Below are positions 7,465-16,116 of a stretch of DNA of 64,000 nt, one piece after another; positions within the stretch are counted from its first letter, which is position 1, and each line of letters begins with the position of its first letter. Made by a program: the position numbers and the translations under genes. Below the pieces are notes generated by a model. The model did not search any database. It saw only the letters and a program-made list of their open reading frames with translations, and was not told the origin of the DNA. This DNA comes from an uncultured Pelagimonas sp. (lineage in GTDB: Bacteria; Pseudomonadota; Alphaproteobacteria; Rhodobacterales; Rhodobacteraceae): assembly GCF_947498515.1 (NCBI RefSeq), contig NZ_CANMKO010000011.1, positions 1 through 64,000 on the forward strand. Direction: 5' to 3'.

Positions 7465-10341
7465 TTGGTTCAAATAACCATCGCGCCTGTTGCGTTATGC
7501 CAATCTATCGAAGAAATGCGGGTATTTCAGGGCAAAGCGGGTGATATGGTTGCTTTAACCAATATATTGCCGCCGTTGCGCAAGATGAAATCGCGTCGTT
7601 TGAGAACGCGCTTGCAGGCTCTGATTCTACTTGCCGCAGTTCCCAGCGCCCTAAGCATCGTCTACTTTGGTATTGATAGTTACCAAGTGGAAGTGGATCG
7701 CAATTCGGCAGAAACGCGGCGGATTACGTCGCAACTGGTGGCAACGCAACATGGCTTGATTGCCGATACTGAAAGTTTCCTGAGGAAATTATCGCTTTCT
7801 GAAGCAGTCCAGGATCCAACAGATCAAAAATGCGGTGCGTTTCTCCCGCAGGTTTTACAGCTGTCGCACATCTATCAGAATTTGGGTGCGCCAAGGTGGG
7901 ACGGTGAGTTGTTGTGTAACGCTTTGCCATTGCGAGAGCCGGTAAATGTTTCCGACCGCCCGTATTTCCGCCGGGCCATGGACAAAGAGGTCTTTTCCGT
8001 TGGGACCTTTCAAACCGACCGGGCCACGGGTTTGACCAGCGTGAATTTTGCCCATCCGATCATACCAGAAGGGCAGAAAGATCCGATAGGAGCCGTGGTC
8101 GCCGTATTGGGGTTAGATTGGTGGAGCACGCATTTGATGCGTGAAACCTTGCCCGAAGGGGCCGTTGCGACAATCACAGACCGCGAAAGCCGCATTGTTG
8201 CTGTTCATCCCCCTGACCCGACCGCTTTGGGACAATCTCTTGTTGGGCACGGCCGATTGGCCGGAGGGACCGTTGTTTCGGATGGGGCCGTTGTAGAGGG
8301 AGAGGATGGAGTACGGCGCGTGGTGTCTCGGCGTATTTTGTTCGAAGACGGAGAAGGGCAGCCTATTCAAGTCAGCCTTGGTTTGCCCGTCGAAGAAGCC
8401 CTTAAACAAGCACGGATGACCGTTTTTTGGCGCTTGCTGGCTTTGTGTTCATTGGTTGCCATTTTTAGTGGGCTTGCTTTGCGCATGTTGGAAAAACAGG
8501 TTTTGCAGCCCCTTGGGGCGCTGAACCGTGCCATTCAGGGCTTTGAAAAAGGCAAAGTGGATGAACAACTGTTTGATCAAAAAGGGGCAAGAATTTCAGA
8601 CTTTGAAAACATCTCCAATAGCTTTCGGCGTATGTCACATGCGCGTTTGACCGCAGAAACGCTTGAGGCGGAGAGACGCCGCCAATTGCAAGCCTTGCTA
8701 CAGGCGTTGCCTGATACGTATTTCCGCTTGTCAAATGACGGAACAATTCTGGAATACAAGGCATCAAATGAACAAGAATTACTGATGCCGCCAGAGATGT
8801 TTTTGGGGCGCCGTGTTGCGGATATCCTGCCTGTAGATGCCTTGTCGCTTTATGAAGCCAACGTAAAACGTTTCCGTGAAACGAACGAGGCCGTGACTTG
8901 GGAATACCAACTTGAAATCAACGCGGTCCAGATAGATTTTGAAGCGCGGTTACAGGCCATTCCAGGATCAAACGAAATGGTTTTGGTCGTGCGTAATATT
9001 TCCGAGGTGAAACGGGCGCGCGAAAAGATATTGTTGCAAGCGCGGACTGATTTCCTAACCCGTTTGCCAAATAGGGCAAGTTTAACGGCCGAAACTGAGG
9101 CGGCGTCCTTTGCAGCCCGTGAACTGGGACAAGCTCTGGTTTTGATGTTTGTTGATCTGGATGGACTTAAAAAGGTTAACGATCGCATGGGGCATGCCAC
9201 GGGGGACGGTTTGTTGAAACTGGTGGCTCAGCGTTTACGGAGTTGTCTGTCGGATACGGATTTTGTGGCCCGCCATGCAGGGGATGAGTTTGTTATTCTT
9301 CTGCGTGGTGAAACGGCGCTTGAGCGGGCCGATAAAGTGTCTCAACGGGTTCTGAACACTATGCAACGCCCTTTTGAAATTGGTGGGGAAAAAATTTCGA
9401 TCGCGGCATCAATTGGCATTGCCCATAGCCCAACCGACGCATCAACCCCCCAAGCTTTGCTGAGCGCCGCAGACCAGGCCATGTATCTGGCCAAAGGCGA
9501 AGGGGGCGGGCGGATTCGGTACTATACGCCAGAGATTGGAAATCGAAATGCCCACCGCTTGCGGATGTTGGATGATCTTCATCGGGCGTTGGAATTTGAC
9601 GAATTTGATTTGCACTATCAGCCGATCATCAATTTGCAAACTGGGCAAGTGGTTTTGGCCGAAGCCTTGCTGCGTTGGAACCACCCCGAATTTGGATTGT
9701 TGACGCCTGATCGATTTCTGCCCTTTGCAGAAGAAGCGGGGCTGATGGTTGAGCTGGGCGATACGGGACTGCGGCGCGCCTGCCGGGATTTGACAGATTT
9801 CCGGGATCGCTTTGGCACGGGGTTCCAAATCTGTGTCAACCATTCTCCGACAGAGTTAAGTGCGCGTGAACATGGCCATGGGTTGGATTGGGCCCGCTAC
9901 ATCAAAGAGAATACACCTCATGATGCGTCTATCTTGATTGAAATCACCGAAGCGGCCTTGCTCGACCCAACTCCATTTACGCTCGCGTCTCTCAAGGCCT
10001 TTCGAGAATCCGGTATCGAAGTCGCCTTGGACGATTTCGGGGCCGGGTATTCCAGCCTGATCTATTTCCTCAACAATGAATTTGATTACCTCAAAATCGA
10101 TCGTGAATTTGCCCAAAACGCCCCTGAAAGCGTGCGCGCCACCGGTTTGTGCGAAACAATCTTGGGATTGTCGCAGCGGTTGGGAAGCAAAGCAATTGCC
10201 GAGGGCATTGAACGCGAGGCTCAACTGCGGTTTTTCCAACAACGTGGGTGCACCTTGGGGCAAGGGTTCTTGTTCTCCAAAGCGCTCTCGAAAGACGACT
10301 TTATGGCGCTGCCCCAAAAGATTGAGTTGGTCACGGCCTAA
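7465..10341 (+). CDS. Membrane GGDEF-EAL cyclic-di-GMP signalling protein
   Basis: A 958-residue sensor. Order: short N-terminal tail, transmembrane helix (about 50-70), an extracytoplasmic Cache-like sensing region to about 315, second helix (about 317-338), a linker, a PAS-like domain (about 405-525), GGDEF (about 528-690) and EAL (about 705-955). The diguanylate cyclase signature is AGDEF (near residue 605) rather than GGDEF, a variant tolerated in some active enzymes. The EAL domain keeps E-A-L-L-R-W, D-D-F-G-A-G and the A-E-G-I-E motif, so phosphodiesterase activity is likely. The start is uncertain: TTG 7465 has AGAAGGG before it; ATG codons at 7516, 7546 and 7585 are alternatives and would lose only the cytoplasmic tail. 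It stands alone. Confidence 0.88.
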   Translation: MVQITIAPVALCQSIEEMRVFQGKAGDMVALTNILPPLRKMKSRRLRTRLQALILLAAVPSALSIVYFGIDSYQVEVDRNSAETRRITSQLVATQHGLIADTESFLRKLSLSEAVQDPTDQKCGAFLPQVLQLSHIYQNLGAPRWDGELLCNALPLREPVNVSDRPYFRRAMDKEVFSVGTFQTDRATGLTSVNFAHPIIPEGQKDPIGAVVAVLGLDWWSTHLMRETLPEGAVATITDRESRIVAVHPPDPTALGQSLVGHGRLAGGTVVSDGAVVEGEDGVRRVVSRRILFEDGEGQPIQVSLGLPVEEALKQARMTVFWRLLALCSLVAIFSGLALRMLEKQVLQPLGALNRAIQGFEKGKVDEQLFDQKGARISDFENISNSFRRMSHARLTAETLEAERRRQLQALLQALPDTYFRLSNDGTILEYKASNEQELLMPPEMFLGRRVADILPVDALSLYEANVKRFRETNEAVTWEYQLEINAVQIDFEARLQAIPGSNEMVLVVRNISEVKRAREKILLQARTDFLTRLPNRASLTAETEAASFAARELGQALVLMFVDLDGLKKVNDRMGHATGDGLLKLVAQRLRSCLSDTDFVARHAGDEFVILLRGETALERADKVSQRVLNTMQRPFEIGGEKISIAASIGIAHSPTDASTPQALLSAADQAMYLAKGEGGGRIRYYTPEIGNRNAHRLRMLDDLHRALEFDEFDLHYQPIINLQTGQVVLAEALLRWNHPEFGLLTPDRFLPFAEEAGLMVELGDTGLRRACRDLTDFRDRFGTGFQICVNHSPTELSAREHGHGLDWARYIKENTPHDASILIEITEAALLDPTPFTLASLKAFRESGIEVALDDFGAGYSSLIYFLNNEFDYLKIDREFAQNAPESVRATGLCETILGLSQRLGSKAIAEGIEREAQLRFFQQRGCTLGQGFLFSKALSKDDFMALPQKIELVTA

Positions 10342-11028
10342 CCGAAAGCTTTGCACCTTGGCGATTTTCCGGGATGCGAATTGCCTTGTACAAACCGTGT
10401 TTTGTTGATGTCGCCGTCGTGCAACTTTGTGATCTGGCCGTTTTGCCCTCCTTGAGTTCTTACGATCAGAACTCCAATGCACAAAGAATTGGGGCGTCTT
10501 ATTTGAGGCGAAAAAAAGCTCTTTGCCCAAGAACTGTTGTTTGCTTCGTTGAACGGGTAATTCAGGAGTTGCACCTGGTTGGAGGGCAGTAGAGGCCAAA
10601 TCGCACAGATCATAACCCTATGTTTGGGTGCGGTGGTCGTAGTTTTGTGTTGTTGCCTTGATCTGTGTTTTGTTGGAAGGGGCGGTCTTTGATTATCAAC
10701 ATGCCGCGTAAATCCCCTTTCAATCACCGCCACGTGACCGTCTTGACCAACAAAGCCCGCAGCTATCGACGTGTCATCCGTGAAAAAGCAACCAGATATA
10801 GTTCCACTACACTCCGAGAATTGGCGGTGACGGGATCGCAGTGTTTCCGCGGTTTGTTGGCGACTGTGATCCACGTCCGATCAGCCTCAAAGATGTTATG
10901 CCGCCTCTGAATGATCCGGTTTTGGTAGCGCGGCATTCAGACATGATCAAGTCACAGCAATTGCATAAAATCAGAACGAAACCCGAGGCGTATCTGACGA
11001 GCCAAGGCAATGTTCCGGCGCGATTGGT
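10342..11028. other. 687-base gap with no recognisable gene
   Basis: Short open frames occur on both strands but none shows family motifs, a ribosome binding site and coding-like composition together. One on the plus strand at 10841-11032 ends in a run that looks protein-like but matches nothing I recognise. The stretch separates the plus-strand GGDEF/EAL gene from the minus-strand ferric-reductase-like gene, so it contains two convergent gene ends and possibly decayed DNA. Confidence 0.4.
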
Positions 11029-11652
11029 CTAAAACTGGTCTGAGCTGTTTCGAGCCGCAGGTCCCTTTGAGCGAGAGAACAATCGCCACGCCCGGCGTCG
11101 ACGCAGCGCCCAAACACTTGCGCCAATTACGAGAAGACACAGCATGCCCTTGGACAAAACCTCCATAGTTCCCTGAACATACCAAGCGTGAACAACTGTG
11201 CCGATGATGGTCGTTGCTGCCGCCAGTGTATGAGCGATGCGCCATCTACGCTGGCTCAGTTTTCGCCTCGCAATGGCGAGAAGCCCGGCCGCAAAAACCG
11301 CCCACATCGCAAGCGCCCCCCAAATCGAAAAGGGGGTAGGAGATCGAAACAACAAGACATCAACAACGTCCGGTGGGCTTGTTATCCATAGCCCTGCGAC
11401 ATGGATGATGACAGCAAGGATCAGTGCAAAGCCCGTCCATGTGTGGGTCTTTTGGGAAGGGACACCCGGTAATGTGCCCGCGATCAGCAGGGGCTGCACC
11501 AACAAAAGGGCCAGCCCAATAACCCCTGCAAACCCGGCAAGGATATAGATCGGGTCACGCCATTCCAAAAGCGGGCTACGTGCTGCAAACACCAAGGGAA
11601 GCACAATGGCCACGGCCAACGCGCCCCATTTGATCAGACCGTTCGACTTCAT
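11029..11652 (-). CDS. Ferric-reductase-like transmembrane protein
   Basis: A 207-residue inner-membrane protein with six hydrophobic helices and histidines placed in or near helices (S-Q-K-T-H-T-W, I-I-H-V-A-G, R-I-A-H-T-L, V-V-H-A-W-Y). This is the layout of ferric-reductase-like heme-binding domains, such as MsrQ/YedZ relatives. It lacks the cytoplasmic FAD/NAD domains of complete ferric reductases, so it may pass electrons from another donor. Its ATG overlaps the stop of the upstream dioxygenase-like gene by four bases (ATGA), so the two are translationally coupled. The context suggests electron supply to a periplasmic redox process; substrate unknown. Confidence 0.7.
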   Translation of the reverse strand: MKSNGLIKWGALAVAIVLPLVFAARSPLLEWRDPIYILAGFAGVIGLALLLVQPLLIAGTLPGVPSQKTHTWTGFALILAVIIHVAGLWITSPPDVVDVLLFRSPTPFSIWGALAMWAVFAAGLLAIARRKLSQRRWRIAHTLAAATTIIGTVVHAWYVQGTMEVLSKGMLCLLVIGASVWALRRRRAWRLFSRSKGPAARNSSDQF

Positions 11653-12152
11653 CCAATGGGATTTAGCACGAAGGTGACATTAAGGCCGGTGTCCGAAGCT
11701 TTGCCCATCACGGGGCGTAGGAAGACGGTTTCAAATCCGCCGTCATCGTAGTCCGCATCATAGGCGAGATGACCATGGGGTTGTCCGAACGCTGGCACGA
11801 TCTGCGGCATCTCGATGCGAAAGATACCGTCGGCATTTGTCAGGGTCGCGCCGTGGGACCGCTCGTCACGCTCGTGACCCTCTGTCGTATGGGCCCAGAC
11901 CTGAATGCGGCGGCCCGCTAGCGGTGCACCATCGCCGGCGCGCAGCACCGTTCCCGTCATCCAAAAGCCTCCGCCACCGATCCTGTCTACAAGGGGAGCG
12001 CCGGGCCGATAGTTGTTGGCACCGCCGCGCATCGACGGTGTGGGATCGACGGATTTGGCCGCAACCGGGTTCGGCAGGCCAGAGGCACTGACCAAAAGGG
12101 TTGTCGCTGCGGTCGACACAAAGCTGCGCCGCGTTTGGGAGGGGGTCGCCAT
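11649..12152 (-). CDS. Intradiol-dioxygenase-like exported protein (Tat)
   Basis: About 167 residues from the ATG at 12152. The N-terminus MATPSQTRRSFVSTAATTLL carries a twin-arginine motif (TRRSF) followed by a hydrophobic stretch. The mature part resembles the beta-sandwich of intradiol ring-cleavage dioxygenases and related carboxypeptidase-regulatory-like folds (G-T-V-L-R-A-G-D-G-A-P-L-A-G, then I-Q-V-W-A, A-D-G-I-F-R-I and H-G-H-L-A-Y). It is shorter than true dioxygenases and the full two-Tyr/two-His iron set is not evident, so a binding or divergent redox role is possible. A GGAG ribosome binding site precedes the start. An ATG at 12158 is an alternative. It is coupled to the ferric-reductase-like gene downstream. 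Confidence 0.65.
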   Translation of the reverse strand: MATPSQTRRSFVSTAATTLLVSASGLPNPVAAKSVDPTPSMRGGANNYRPGAPLVDRIGGGGFWMTGTVLRAGDGAPLAGRRIQVWAHTTEGHERDERSHGATLTNADGIFRIEMPQIVPAFGQPHGHLAYDADYDDGGFETVFLRPVMGKASDTGLNVTFVLNPIG

Positions 12153-12520
12153 TTTCATTGCTCCACTCAGATGCGCCCAACGCGACATGATCGCCGCGCC
12201 GACTTGATTTGTTGCGATTGAACCATTGGTTTTGGAAGCTGTCATATCAAATCAACGTGCAGTCGGAAATTGAGCGCAGAAACGCCATCTTCGTTTCCAA
12301 ATAGGGAGGCCCAAGCAAAAGGCACTTTTTCAAGACTAAGCCACAGGGCAAACGGTACGAGCCGCGATTTTAGGTGGCGTTCCCAGTTGTGGGTTTCATC
12401 GTGTTGAGGGGCATTGCAACGAAATGCGGGCGATGTCAGCTAGCATTGGAAGTCACCGTCGTGCGTTTTGAAGATGTAACAGTTTGTTGTATCGCAAACA
12501 GTCCCAGATACCGGACAAGA
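12153..12520. other. Leader/gap between peroxidase and dioxygenase-like genes
   Basis: This 368-base stretch separates two minus-strand gene groups. An in-frame extension of the dioxygenase-like gene reaches 12245, but the Tat signal argues for a start at 12152. No other gene is visible; a promoter for the dioxygenase-like and ferric-reductase-like pair is probably here. Confidence 0.4.
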
Positions 12521-13645
12521 CTATTCCCGTAGACTTAGGGTTTCAAGGAAACCTGTTAGGTCCGATACTTCGGCCTCGGTGAGGTCAAGCGGTGCCAGAA
12601 CCGCTTCGCCATCGGTGTGCATCCGCTCCATGTTGATCTCGTTGTAGTGGCGAACAACGGCGTCGAAATCCGGCAAACTGCCGTCGTGCATATAGGGGGC
12701 GGTATGTGCCGCACCGCGTAAGCTTGGTGTGCGGAAAGCCCCAAAATCAGCATGGGTTTGGCGCACGTTTCTCACCGCCCATGCACCGCTCTTCGCGTCA
12801 TCATCGCTCCAATCGCCAGCAAGCGTATAGGGGCTTGAAAAAAGAAATCTCAGCCCCTCATAGCGACCTCCGTCGACCGTGGTCTCGTCAATGAAATAGG
12901 CGACGCCCGCGTCGTGGAATTCATTGTTCGAAAACCTAGGGCCGCTATGGCAAAAACTGCAATTTCCACGCGTAAGGAAAAGCTGCAACCCACGTTGAGC
13001 AGAGTGTGGATAGGTTCCCGCCGTTTTCAGATCGCCCCGTTCCAGCGCATCCCGGAAAATGTCAAAGGCGGTTTTGGGGGTGACCAGCGTTTCTTGATAT
13101 GCCGCCAATGTTTTGGCCGTGTTCACCAAAACCATTTGCGGTGTTTGCGATTCCAAAGGACCAAAGAGGGCTTCGTAGGGGGCTGCATTCGCACTGTTTG
13201 CGAGCCTTTCGCGCCAGCTGTCAGCGGTTTGCGCCATCTCAACAGGATGGATGATTGGATGCAGGCTTGCCGCCCATAGGTTATCGCTTTTTCCGCCCCA
13301 GCCGTACCACCGCAAACCGGCAAGGTTCATCAGGCTTGGACTGTTGCGGGCCAGTTTCTCTCGCCCCATTGCGCGTCTGACAGGGGCCGCAAAACTATAG
13401 GTCGGATCGTGGCAACTGCTACAGGCAAAGCGATGATCTACAGAGAGGGCCGTATCATGGAACAAAGTCGCGCCCAGTGCGATGGCTGCCGCGTTGCCGG
13501 ACACACGGTTGCTCGGGTCATTCTGCGTGATCGGCGGCCATGGTCCGAAAGACAGGGTTTGATCGATTTCATCCGGCGTTAATAGGACCTCGGCTGCTGC
13601 TGTTTGCCCGCATATTGCAACGGTCAATACGCCCCAACGGATCAT
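12521..13645 (-). CDS. Di-heme cytochrome c peroxidase / MauG family protein
   Basis: A 374-residue periplasmic protein with a signal peptide cleaved near residue 19 (AAA-EV). It has two CXXCH heme sites, C75-SSC-H79 and C229-SFC-H233, the spacing of bacterial di-heme peroxidases. The C-terminal motif R-T-P-S-L-R-G-A-A-H-T-A-P-Y-M-H-D-G-S-L is the family signature; M319 sits where peroxidases have the methionine ligand and MauG has tyrosine, so a peroxidase-like rather than MauG-like high-potential heme is favoured. It reduces peroxide, or oxidises a partner, in the periplasm. Its ATG overlaps the stop of the YtkA-like gene (ATGA), in an operon with that gene and the amidohydrolase. Confidence 0.88.
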   Translation of the reverse strand: MIRWGVLTVAICGQTAAAEVLLTPDEIDQTLSFGPWPPITQNDPSNRVSGNAAAIALGATLFHDTALSVDHRFACSSCHDPTYSFAAPVRRAMGREKLARNSPSLMNLAGLRWYGWGGKSDNLWAASLHPIIHPVEMAQTADSWRERLANSANAAPYEALFGPLESQTPQMVLVNTAKTLAAYQETLVTPKTAFDIFRDALERGDLKTAGTYPHSAQRGLQLFLTRGNCSFCHSGPRFSNNEFHDAGVAYFIDETTVDGGRYEGLRFLFSSPYTLAGDWSDDDAKSGAWAVRNVRQTHADFGAFRTPSLRGAAHTAPYMHDGSLPDFDAVVRHYNEINMERMHTDGEAVLAPLDLTEAEVSDLTGFLETLSLRE

Positions 13646-14025
13646 CGGATTGTTACACTATGGGTGTAGCGATTGACCTCAGCCCCTTGCGTCACCTCGA
13701 CTTGAAACTCCCATATGCCCGGCATGTGAAAGACTAATCCATCAACTTGATGGTTCCCTGCACCTAGATCGGTGATGGTGGGTACGTAATTCATTCCATG
13801 CTGATGCGCGGGCATGATCGCGTCGACATTCAACTTTGTGACGAAACCGCCGTGGCAAAGCTTAATCCGGGCCGAAAAGGGTTGCGCAAGCGGGATATCG
13901 GGTAGGACGATCACGGCTTCCGGCGCAGCCTGTTTTTGCGCAGTTAACACAACGCCGATGTTGTCTTCACAGGCGAGGGCGCTGCTTGCCGCGAGGACCG
14001 CTATGGCCAAAACCGCTTTGATCAT
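13642..14025 (-). CDS. YtkA/FixH-like periplasmic protein
   Basis: A 127-residue exported protein. Signal peptide residues 1-18 (ALA before C-E-D). The mature part is a small beta-sandwich of the YtkA-like type with M-P-A-H-Q-H-G-M-N-Y around residue 70 and V-F-H-M-P-G-I-W near residue 98. These closely spaced histidines and methionines resemble copper sites, which is inference. Four-base ATGA overlaps at both ends tie it tightly to the amidohydrolase before it and the cytochrome c peroxidase after it. A metal-delivery or redox-partner role for the peroxidase is plausible; nothing in the sequence proves it. Confidence 0.75.
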   Translation of the reverse strand: MIKAVLAIAVLAASSALACEDNIGVVLTAQKQAAPEAVIVLPDIPLAQPFSARIKLCHGGFVTKLNVDAIMPAHQHGMNYVPTITDLGAGNHQVDGLVFHMPGIWEFQVEVTQGAEVNRYTHSVTIR

Positions 14026-14831
14026 TTTATGGCGAGCATCCGTTCCGCATTGGCAAACGCGATGTTGTCAGCAAGCTCATCAGGCAGTTTGGCTAGCCAA
14101 TCCCGCGAAAAATTGCTGTGTTCATTGACATAGTACCAACGCTCGGGCGCGAAGGTATCGGTTCCGACCATAAACCTGTCGGGATGCGCTATAAAGGCGG
14201 CTCGCCAATCTGGATCGACCTCCCCCCGCGAGGCCATATCCGAACGATAGGCAAGGTCTGCCCAAAGCTTGGGATGGGTGTTCAACGCATCGACAACCTC
14301 TTGAGGGTTGGCAAAGCCTGAATGGGCCCACAGAACGCGCGCCTGTGGCCATGCCTCAAAGATGAGGTCTAGCGCTTCGCGATCACCGTGGTGATGCAAC
14401 AGCAAATCGTTTTCGCGGGCTAGAGCGATCAACCGTTGGACAACAGGTGTTTTGATGTCGTCGCCATAGGCGTGGAATTCACCGATGGCGTGGTAGGTGT
14501 TCTTGGCCAGATTGGTTTCTAAGTAATCGATAACCTTGGGGTCGTGCATCCACGTGCCAATAGCTCCGCGTCGACTGTAAGGGCGGAGCGCGGGTACCAC
14601 GATGTCCGGGGCCGCAGCCAACAACAATTGCGTGCCATTGTCGTCAGAGCTTGAAACCAACGCCTTGCGGACACCCGCGTTGCGCAGGATCTTCGCGACC
14701 TGCTCCGGCGGGACCAAATCCACGGCGTCATGGCTGTAATGAATATGCGCATCAAAAATGGGCCGCTCTTGGGCAAAGGCGGGAAAACAGAGCCATGATG
14801 CGGTAGTGAGGGTAAGGATGCTGCGGAGCAT
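14022..14831 (-). CDS. Exported amidohydrolase-family protein
   Basis: About 269 residues from the ATG at 14831, which has a strong GGAGG ribosome binding site; longer in-frame starts lack one. A signal peptide ends at A-F-A before Q-E-R-P. The mature protein is an amidohydrolase-2 TIM barrel: F-D-A-H-I-H after strand 1 (the metal-binding HxH), L-L-H-H-H-G-D at mid-barrel, W-A-H-S-G-F and M-V-G-T-D-T-F near the end, where the aspartate is the usual catalytic acid. The substrate is unknown; amidohydrolases are rarely periplasmic in such a redox context. It is the first gene of a tightly overlapping three-gene operon with the YtkA-like protein and the di-heme peroxidase. Confidence 0.8.
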   Translation of the reverse strand: MLRSILTLTTASWLCFPAFAQERPIFDAHIHYSHDAVDLVPPEQVAKILRNAGVRKALVSSSDDNGTQLLLAAAPDIVVPALRPYSRRGAIGTWMHDPKVIDYLETNLAKNTYHAIGEFHAYGDDIKTPVVQRLIALARENDLLLHHHGDREALDLIFEAWPQARVLWAHSGFANPQEVVDALNTHPKLWADLAYRSDMASRGEVDPDWRAAFIAHPDRFMVGTDTFAPERWYYVNEHSNFSRDWLAKLPDELADNIAFANAERMLAIK

Positions 14832-15293
14832 TTGTTGACCTCCATGGACATCCAAAATCCTAGTAAATGCTTTTGGAATTAACAACCCAAGGCCAACGTA
14901 ACACGCAATGCGCGCGCTCAAGTTTAACAGTCATGCGTCACGCCCCCGCAATCAGGCGGCAGATAGCTTTTGATGACCCGGCCTAGCAAGTGGTCTTAAG
15001 GGCGCGGCATATCTTTCTAATACGGGTCTCCTATTTCCGGTTGACCAGAAAAGTTGCTCCTAAACGGTTTTCACGCCGAGCCTGTGTGGTTTCAACACCA
15101 ATGATACCCGAGCTTTTGGTCGAACGTGGGCGCTATGCATGGGACCAACACAGGGTGACTTTGCCCCGCGCAGGCCCGTTTTGGAACTCTGGCGACACCA
15201 GTCGGCAACGGCGTATCCAAGAGACGTCTAAAAGCAGTTGTTGCCAGAGAAATCCCATGTGTGGCGTTTTCAACCACCGGGTCGCATGCTCTG
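14832..15293. other. 462-base gap upstream of the amidohydrolase operon
   Basis: No gene with family motifs is seen. The right part lies just downstream of the Anbu gene, so it holds that transcript's end, and the left part should contain the promoter of the amidohydrolase operon. A plus-strand open frame at 14990-15400 runs into Anbu antisense and is not credible. Confidence 0.4.
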
Positions 15294-16028
15294 TCAAACG
15301 ACTGAAAAGTCAAACATATCGTGGAAAGCGTTTCGAAGCGCGCTGGACCATGCCTCAGATAGGGCAAGGTAATTTTGATCATGCTCTTCGATGCGTGTAA
15401 TCTGCGAAAAACGCAACTCGTCGGCGTTAACAACTGACAAGTCCAGAGGCATTCCCACCGACAGATTGGAGCGAAGGGTTGAATCCATCGACAACATCGC
15501 GGCTGTCACACTGACGTTGACCGGGGAGTCAACGTTGATCACGCGATCCAAGATCGGTTTGCCGTATTTGTGCTCACCGATCTGGAAATAGGGCGTGTCC
15601 TCACCGGCCTCGATAAAGTTCCCGGCCGAATAGACATGGAACAGGCGCATACCACCGCCCGCCCGCTGACCGCCGACAATAATCGAGGACAGGGTGCTTT
15701 CACCCATTTGGGCAATATTGGTGCCATAGCGCGTTTGGATGATGCGCATTGCGTCGCCAACAATTTCGGCAACCCGAAACATCGACTCGGCGCTCAGAAG
15801 CGTATCAATGCCGTCCTGTGGCTTGTCGATATTCTCTTGCAAGAGGCTGATCACCGCCTGAGTGATCGCGAGGTTGCCAGCCGTCATCATGGTAATGACG
15901 CGCTCTCCGGGGACTTCCCAGGTGAACATCTTCCGATACTTTGAGATGTTATCCACCCCCGCATTGGTGCGGGTGTCGGATAGAAACACCATTCCGGCAT
16001 TGGTTTTGATAGCAACGCAATAAGTCAT
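15294..16028 (-). CDS. Anbu, bacterial proteasome-like peptidase
   Basis: A 244-residue proteasome beta-like protein of the Anbu family. Thr2, exposed after removal of the initiator methionine, is the expected nucleophile (start MTYCVAI), with D18 in S-D-T-R-T-N-A-G and K33 in Y-R-K-M-F completing the classic Thr/Asp/Lys set. Further family features are the G-N-L-A-I-T-Q-A and S-I-I-V-G-G segments. Anbu proteins assemble into open ring-like oligomers in the cytoplasm; their substrates are not settled. It lies 88 bases downstream of the alpha-E gene, in the genomic context that defines the family (alpha-E, ATP-grasp, transglutaminase). Confidence 0.92.
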   Translation of the reverse strand: MTYCVAIKTNAGMVFLSDTRTNAGVDNISKYRKMFTWEVPGERVITMMTAGNLAITQAVISLLQENIDKPQDGIDTLLSAESMFRVAEIVGDAMRIIQTRYGTNIAQMGESTLSSIIVGGQRAGGGMRLFHVYSAGNFIEAGEDTPYFQIGEHKYGKPILDRVINVDSPVNVSVTAAMLSMDSTLRSNLSVGMPLDLSVVNADELRFSQITRIEEHDQNYLALSEAWSSALRNAFHDMFDFSVV

Positions 16029-16116
16029 CGGGCCTCAGGCTTGTTGGCATGGTCACGGGCAAGATTCTCTGCCCATCGACCAGCTTCTAACACCGTATTT
16101 ATCCAGTGCCGAGGGG

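Noticed and set aside
10841-11032. 63-codon plus-strand open frame in the gap after the GGDEF/EAL gene
   Set aside because: It has protein-like composition near its end but no start signal, no recognised family and no neighbours that support it.
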